Below, in pieces: positions 60,662-64,000 of a stretch of DNA of 64,000 nucleotides. Each line of letters starts with the position of its first letter. The stretch's first letter is position 1. Made by a program: the position numbers and the translations under genes. The DNA lies in assembly GCA_963575745.1 (NCBI GenBank), contig CAUYUJ010019892.1:1-64000 (forward strand). Direction: 5' to 3'. Source of the stretch: Prorocentrum cordatum (lineage: Eukaryota; Sar; Dinophyceae; Prorocentrales; Prorocentraceae). The notes under the pieces are model-generated. The model saw only the letters and a program-made list of their open reading frames with translations, was not told the DNA's origin and made no database searches.

Positions 60662-62160
60662 TCACATGAGATAGCTCTCGGCGTCTGCAATGCTATTGAG
60701 GAAGTCTGTCGTCGCTTGGCCTGGGAGTCGCTCGATATCTAACGGCCCAATTGCGTCGATCCCTCTTGCCTTCCTGACCCCCATGCGTCTTGTCGCCGCG
60801 TTGAGCTCCTGGATGGTAAGTTGCGGTAGTTCCTCCAACTCAGCCTGCCGTCGGCAACGGCGGAGTGCTTCTGCAAGTGTTGCTTGTCCGTGCGCTGTGG
60901 CGGTCCACTTCTTGGCCCAAGCGTCGCTCTTGTGATTCATGATGAGAATAGGGTCCGCCACTATCTTGCCTGAGATCATCTCCTCGAGCCGTGGTTGGTG
61001 GCTGTCTTTTGTCCATCGATGTAATGCGCCTGGGGTCTTCTTCCACATATCCTGCGCCCACTTGATGAAGCCCTTGGTGCCGTCGGCCATTGCACGCCTC
61101 GCTACTTGACCTGCCAATCTCTCTGTGATCTCTATCACGTCTTCTCGCTCCTGTCGTACTGGGCTGAAGATGTCGTGCGCCTGCTGCTGCCACTGGTTGA
61201 GGAGCTCCACGTCTTTGTGCTTGCTGACCGCGTGCACCTGCCGTATACGCTGCCGAAAATCCTGCCCTCTCTGCTGCAACTGCTGTGGGTCCCTACTGTT
61301 CTTGACCAGGCCACTGATTGCGACCGCCTGAGTATGAGTGACCGCCCACCAATCTGCCTCGGGGTTGTACAAAAGAGGCCTGCCTGGTGCTGCCGTGCTT
61401 TGCTTCCATTTGATGCCAAAACCCTGCCCCCTGCCGCGATAACTATCTCGCGGATGCACTGGTACTTCTGAATGCTGTAGCATGGCCTCCTCTAAAGTCG
61501 TGATCCACCTGCCGTAGCTGTCCGCCAAATGCTGTGCCAGTAGAGGACGCTCGCGATAAGCTAGCGGTCGCCACCGCCCCCATCGAAGATGAATGTAACC
61601 AGATAATCCCCGTTTGGCGTGCTCCCAGGTGTCATCGCTGATGTTAAAGGGGGTCGTTGAATGGGCCGCCGTTCGCGCCTCTGATGTCGGGGATGTGTCC
61701 TGAACCTCTGCCTCTGGGTCCTGCTCAAGTAGATCGAATCCGTGTCGTAGTTCTGGGGCCAGTGCCCCACGTCGTTGTTGTAGGCGCTGTAGCTGTTTGC
61801 TCCGCTTGCTGTTGGTGCCATTCCGTTTCTTCGGCATCGGCTCTGATGGTAAACTTTTCGGGATGTCCAACGTGCGGTGCCACCGACGCTGCTTCTTGCC
61901 AGCCATTCGTATCCGTAGCCCACAATGCGTGGCCCACGGTACCACGAGCTCCTTGGTGATGGTGAGGCCGTCCTTGAACCCTGCCGAGACCATTCCATAA
62001 TCATATAACGAACCTTTGCCTTTATCGCAAGTCACCTCCTCTGGCCCCGTGACCATCTCTCCTCGCATTTGTTCCATCCAACCTGAGGCAAGTAGTTCGC
62101 TGGGTACACCATTCCAATCTGCAAGTACAAGCCAAGGGTCTTTCTGCAATCTTACAAAGC
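60662..62160 (-). pseudogene. LINE ORF2, endonuclease C-terminal half and linker
   Basis: Continues the endonuclease after the frameshift near 62160: PWLVLADWNGVP carries the D and N of the conserved GDFN-type motif, LYDYGMVSAGF follows, then WATHCGLRIRM with the likely catalytic His. Next a basic segment (KKRNGTNSKRSKQLQRLQQR), a helical linker and the start of the RT domain (ELNAATRRMGVRKARGIDAI). An in-frame TGA at 60662-60664 separates it from the RT core. Codons upstream of 62160 in this frame are not coding. Together with 62152-62673 and 57368-60661 it makes one ORF2 of about 1770 codons. Confidence 0.82.
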
Positions 62161-62673
62161 AGTGAGGGCAGCCATGATTTTCCGATTCATGCCCGTGAAG
62201 TTCAGCCTCGGTTGCAAATACGCCGCGGCGAGGATGAAATTGCCGATGCTGAGGTGTAGTGCCATTGGGGAGAAACCCACAAAGGTAGCGTCGCCTTGCT
62301 TGTCCTGTTTGCCCTTCCAGTGCTCCAACGACGTGGCCTGGATGTGCGTGCGCGCGGCGACCATCTCCCCAGCCGACCAGCCTTTGTGCGACTTGCCACT
62401 GGGCCCTGCGGGAGTGATCGTTGCCTTCCAACCTTCCTTCTGCAAAAACGTCTTCATGCCGAGTACATCCGCAGGCCCTTTGTGGGTCTCCACGAAAGCG
62501 ATGCAATCGAACTGCTTGCTGTTGGGGCCTTCTATGTAGTTCTGCACCTGCGGGCCCCACTCCGTGATGTTGCCGAAGAGGACCGGGAACAGGTCGCTCT
62601 GCTGTTGGTCGGGCTGAGGCTCGCTAAACCTGCGACTGGCCAGCACCAGTAGCAGCATGATCACCTTTATCAT
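62152..62673 (-). pseudogene. LINE ORF2, N-terminal part of the AP-type endonuclease
   Basis: Nicks the target DNA to prime reverse transcription. The first ATG in frame after the ORF1 body is at 62671-62673, overlapping the end of ORF1 by 50 nt. It begins with a short hydrophobic stretch (MIKVIMLLLVLA), then LFGNITEWG, FDCIAFVETH with the metal-binding Glu, and LSIGNFILAAAYLQPRL. It stops at 62152 because of a one-base shift; the neighbouring frame continues the endonuclease. The frame is open far upstream, so expression by frameshifting from ORF1 is also possible. Confidence 0.8.
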
Positions 62674-63802
62674 CTGCTTCGCGAGCCTTGCGCCTCTCTG
62701 CGCGGGCCTGCTGCAAGGCCGCTTGATTGGCTTCTCGGATCTTCTGCTTCTCCTCTTCAGGGTTGACGCTGCCCGTTCGACTGCTGGAAGTTGCCGTCGC
62801 TGCCGCCGAAGCCGCCGCCGCATCCGCTGCAGGGGGCTCCTCGTCAACTGCCTCCACCTTCGTGCCTTCACCGCCAGCTGCCAGTACCTTCCCCTTCTTT
62901 TTGGGGGCAGCCAAGGCCTTCTTAGCCTTCTCGTGAATCTCTTCGATGTACTTGAACTTCGCTTGTAGCGTGCCGAGCTGCCCCTGCTGGAACTGCTCAA
63001 GATCTCCTTTCCACTGCATGATGCGGTCCATCTCGTCCTTGGGAATGTCGCACTCCTCGAGGCCTTCGAAAAGCGTGCCGTCGTACTCGAACTTGACCTT
63101 GACGGTACCGCTGCCGATCTTCTCCTCTGGATTGGCCACGAGGATACCCGATTCTTGATTGGCCTGATGGAGGGCCAAGAAATGCCGTTGTTGCACTTCG
63201 ATTCGCTGCTGCACCAACTTCTCCATGTAGTCGTTCTGGTCATCCAAGTACAGCTGCGCGTCCGTGAGCTTCTTCCTCTGCTTGCCGATGCGATGGTCGA
63301 GGTCCTTGAGCGCACGATTGGTCTCGCCCAGGAGCTGCGCACCCGTACGGTGTTTGGGCGGTGCTGGGGCTGGCTTGGCGTTCTGCTCCTCCTCCTGGGC
63401 CTTGCGACGCAGGGTGTCCAAGGCGGCCGTGATGGTGGGGTCGGACTGGTCGCCGACGCCCTGGTATGCTGCCAAGCTCTCGACGAGGGAGGCCGTGGTG
63501 AGCGGGTCGGTCTGCCCGACGTCGCACATCTGCTCCTCCGTGTTGCTCCAGCCTGCCGTGTCGCCGTAGTGGGTGGTACGCCTCCACGGTGCCCACTTCT
63601 TCCACGGCCGTCCCGAGTTTGACCAACCCGCAGAATGCTTGCCATTCTGTGCCCATACTCCAGACGGTGGTGGTGGGTCGCCGATGGTGGGGAGGAGCTT
63701 TGCCTTGCACTTGAAGCACTCGGTCTTACTGCTCCAGTTCCACTTGTATCCACACTGTTTGCAACCAATATACCCCGCTGCGTTCCCACTGCCGTATCCC
63801 AT
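62624..63802 (-). CDS. LINE ORF1, zinc-finger and coiled-coil protein (392 aa)
   Basis: A probable RNA-binding partner of the LINE RNP. The start ATG at 63800-63802 gives MGYGSGNAAGYIG. A small zinc-finger follows, CKQCGYKWNWSSKTECFKCK at ~14-33 (C-X2-C ... C-X2-C, similar in spacing to RanBP2-type fingers), then a Pro/Trp-rich region. A charged coiled-coil-like stretch (~155-215, LGETNRALKDLDHRIGKQRK onward), a compact segment with VKVKFEYDGTLFEGLEECDI, and a second helical region follow. The C-terminus is Ala- and Arg/Lys-rich (EEKQKIREANQAALQQARAE). No stop or frameshift. The leader between the spliced leader and the ATG is 156 nt. ORF2 overlaps its end. Confidence 0.8.
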   Translation of the reverse strand: MGYGSGNAAGYIGCKQCGYKWNWSSKTECFKCKAKLLPTIGDPPPPSGVWAQNGKHSAGWSNSGRPWKKWAPWRRTTHYGDTAGWSNTEEQMCDVGQTDPLTTASLVESLAAYQGVGDQSDPTITAALDTLRRKAQEEEQNAKPAPAPPKHRTGAQLLGETNRALKDLDHRIGKQRKKLTDAQLYLDDQNDYMEKLVQQRIEVQQRHFLALHQANQESGILVANPEEKIGSGTVKVKFEYDGTLFEGLEECDIPKDEMDRIMQWKGDLEQFQQGQLGTLQAKFKYIEEIHEKAKKALAAPKKKGKVLAAGGEGTKVEAVDEEPPAADAAAASAAATATSSSRTGSVNPEEEKQKIREANQAALQQARAERRKAREADDKGDHAATGAGQSQV

Positions 63803-63958
63803 CGGTCGCGCGGCGGCCGCGCGGACGTGCTCACCTGCGGGCAGCAAGTGGCACGCAGAGGCCTGGGGCGGACCAGGCTCTGCAAGACAAACGGGGTATG
63901 CCGCGGACTAGCGGTATCCGATTTTGCCAATGCGGGCTCAGCCCGCCGCAGCATCAGC

Positions 63959-63980
63959 CTTGAGCCAAAATGGCTACGGA
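63959..63980 (-). other. Dinoflagellate spliced-leader (DinoSL) sequence fixed in DNA
   Basis: On the minus strand, T followed by CCGTAGCCATTTTGGCTCAA and G: all 22 positions match the known DinoSL consensus (DCCGUAGCCAUUUUGGCUCAAG, D = U here). It is not an SL RNA gene, because the GT donor and downstream SL-RNA sequence are missing; it continues GCTGATGCTG into the LINE leader. It marks the 5' end of a trans-spliced transcript that was copied back into DNA. Confidence 0.95.
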
Positions 63981-64000
63981 GGGGGAGGAGGGAGGAGGGA
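63981..64000 (+). repeat. Purine-rich GGGGGAGGAGGG tract at the window edge
   Basis: Directly abuts the 5' end of the LINE and continues beyond the window. It is probably the insertion target. Confidence 0.7.

Larger units (their letters stand above)
56050..63980 (-). mobile_element. LINE-type retrotransposon carrying a 5' spliced leader
   Basis: A non-LTR element of about 7.9 kb. From its 5' end: DinoSL (63980-63959), a 156-nt leader, zinc-finger/coiled-coil ORF1 (63802-62624), and an overlapping ORF2 with AP-type endonuclease, reverse transcriptase and RNase H (62673-57368), extended by tandem peptide repeats into a 9-bp minisatellite. Lesions: a frameshift near 62160, a TGA at 60662-60664 and a frameshift near 57390-57440. 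All catalytic residues I can place are intact, so it decayed recently or contains sequencing errors. The 5' end is full-length; the 3' end is not defined, and no poly-A is seen. The 5' flank is a GGGGGAGGAGGG purine tract. Confidence 0.88.

Noticed and set aside
62674-63954. 600-codon minus-strand frame overlapping LINE ORF1
   Set aside because: Upstream of 62673 this frame is Arg/Ser/Pro-rich shadow of ORF1, whose own frame has the zinc finger and coiled-coil pattern. Only its last part is the endonuclease.
63959-63980. Spliced-leader RNA gene
   Set aside because: The 22 nt are followed by LINE leader sequence, not by a GT donor and the rest of an SL RNA.

Overview
The window is nuclear DNA from a dinoflagellate. 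The clearest evidence is a complete 22-nt dinoflagellate spliced-leader (DinoSL) sequence on the minus strand at 63959-63980, at the 5' edge of a LINE-type retroelement. A DinoSL-tagged retroelement, a Ty1/copia polyprotein with a methyltransferase-like insertion, a KDZ-like transposase ORF, and GC-rich DNA dominated by micro- and minisatellites all fit a large dinoflagellate genome. I cannot name the species. No ordinary metabolic or housekeeping gene is visible, and I found no tRNA, rRNA or CRISPR array.

Layout. 1-13.4 kb is tandem-repeat DNA: (AGT)n, GGA tracts, an 85-bp degenerate tandem array, two copies of a 170-bp dispersed repeat, and two head-bearing composite elements built on 11-bp minisatellites (7.25-9.14 kb). 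A MITE-like element lies at 12495-12675. 13.4-15.2 kb holds an 11-bp minisatellite and a tandem duplication of about 0.8 kb. 15.77-17.89 kb is a 90-bp minisatellite with higher-order structure. 19.77-19.95 kb is a second MITE-like element with a TCTA duplication. 20.4-26.1 kb is degenerate GGCCCCAAGA-type low-complexity DNA with recurring palindromes and two copies of a 41-bp hairpin. 26.14-26.96 kb is an inverted copy of the composite element.

27055-36991 is an essentially intact Ty1/copia LTR retrotransposon. It has 116/117-bp LTRs that differ by one base in length, a 20-nt tRNA-like primer site, a 3' polypurine tract with an exact internal copy (a candidate central PPT), and one uninterrupted polyprotein: Gag with a zinc knuckle, a DPG-type protease, a C5-methyltransferase-like domain, an HHCC and D,D35E integrase, reverse transcriptase and RNase H.

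37.0-40.0 kb is microsatellite DNA with an orphan fragment related to the tail of the LINE and a further composite element. On the minus strand, 40113-41969 encodes a KDZ-transposase-like protein, and 42152-44963 a broken gene resembling DUF3987 proteins. 45.1-49.0 kb is 9-bp, pentamer and ~712-bp repeats. 51.75-54.32 kb holds an unrecognised minus-strand gene and fragments.

About 55.6-63.98 kb is a minus-strand LINE: spliced leader, zinc-finger/coiled-coil ORF1, then an ORF2 with endonuclease, reverse transcriptase and RNase H. ORF2 runs into a long tail of PQRGEGLDR-type peptide repeats and finally a 9-bp minisatellite. It carries two frameshifts and one in-frame TGA.

How it fits together: the coding capacity is almost entirely that of mobile elements. 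Both retroelements sit in purine-rich (GGA/GGGGA) tracts. The minisatellite arrays repeatedly carry the same flanking modules, which suggests they spread as parts of defined elements rather than arising independently.
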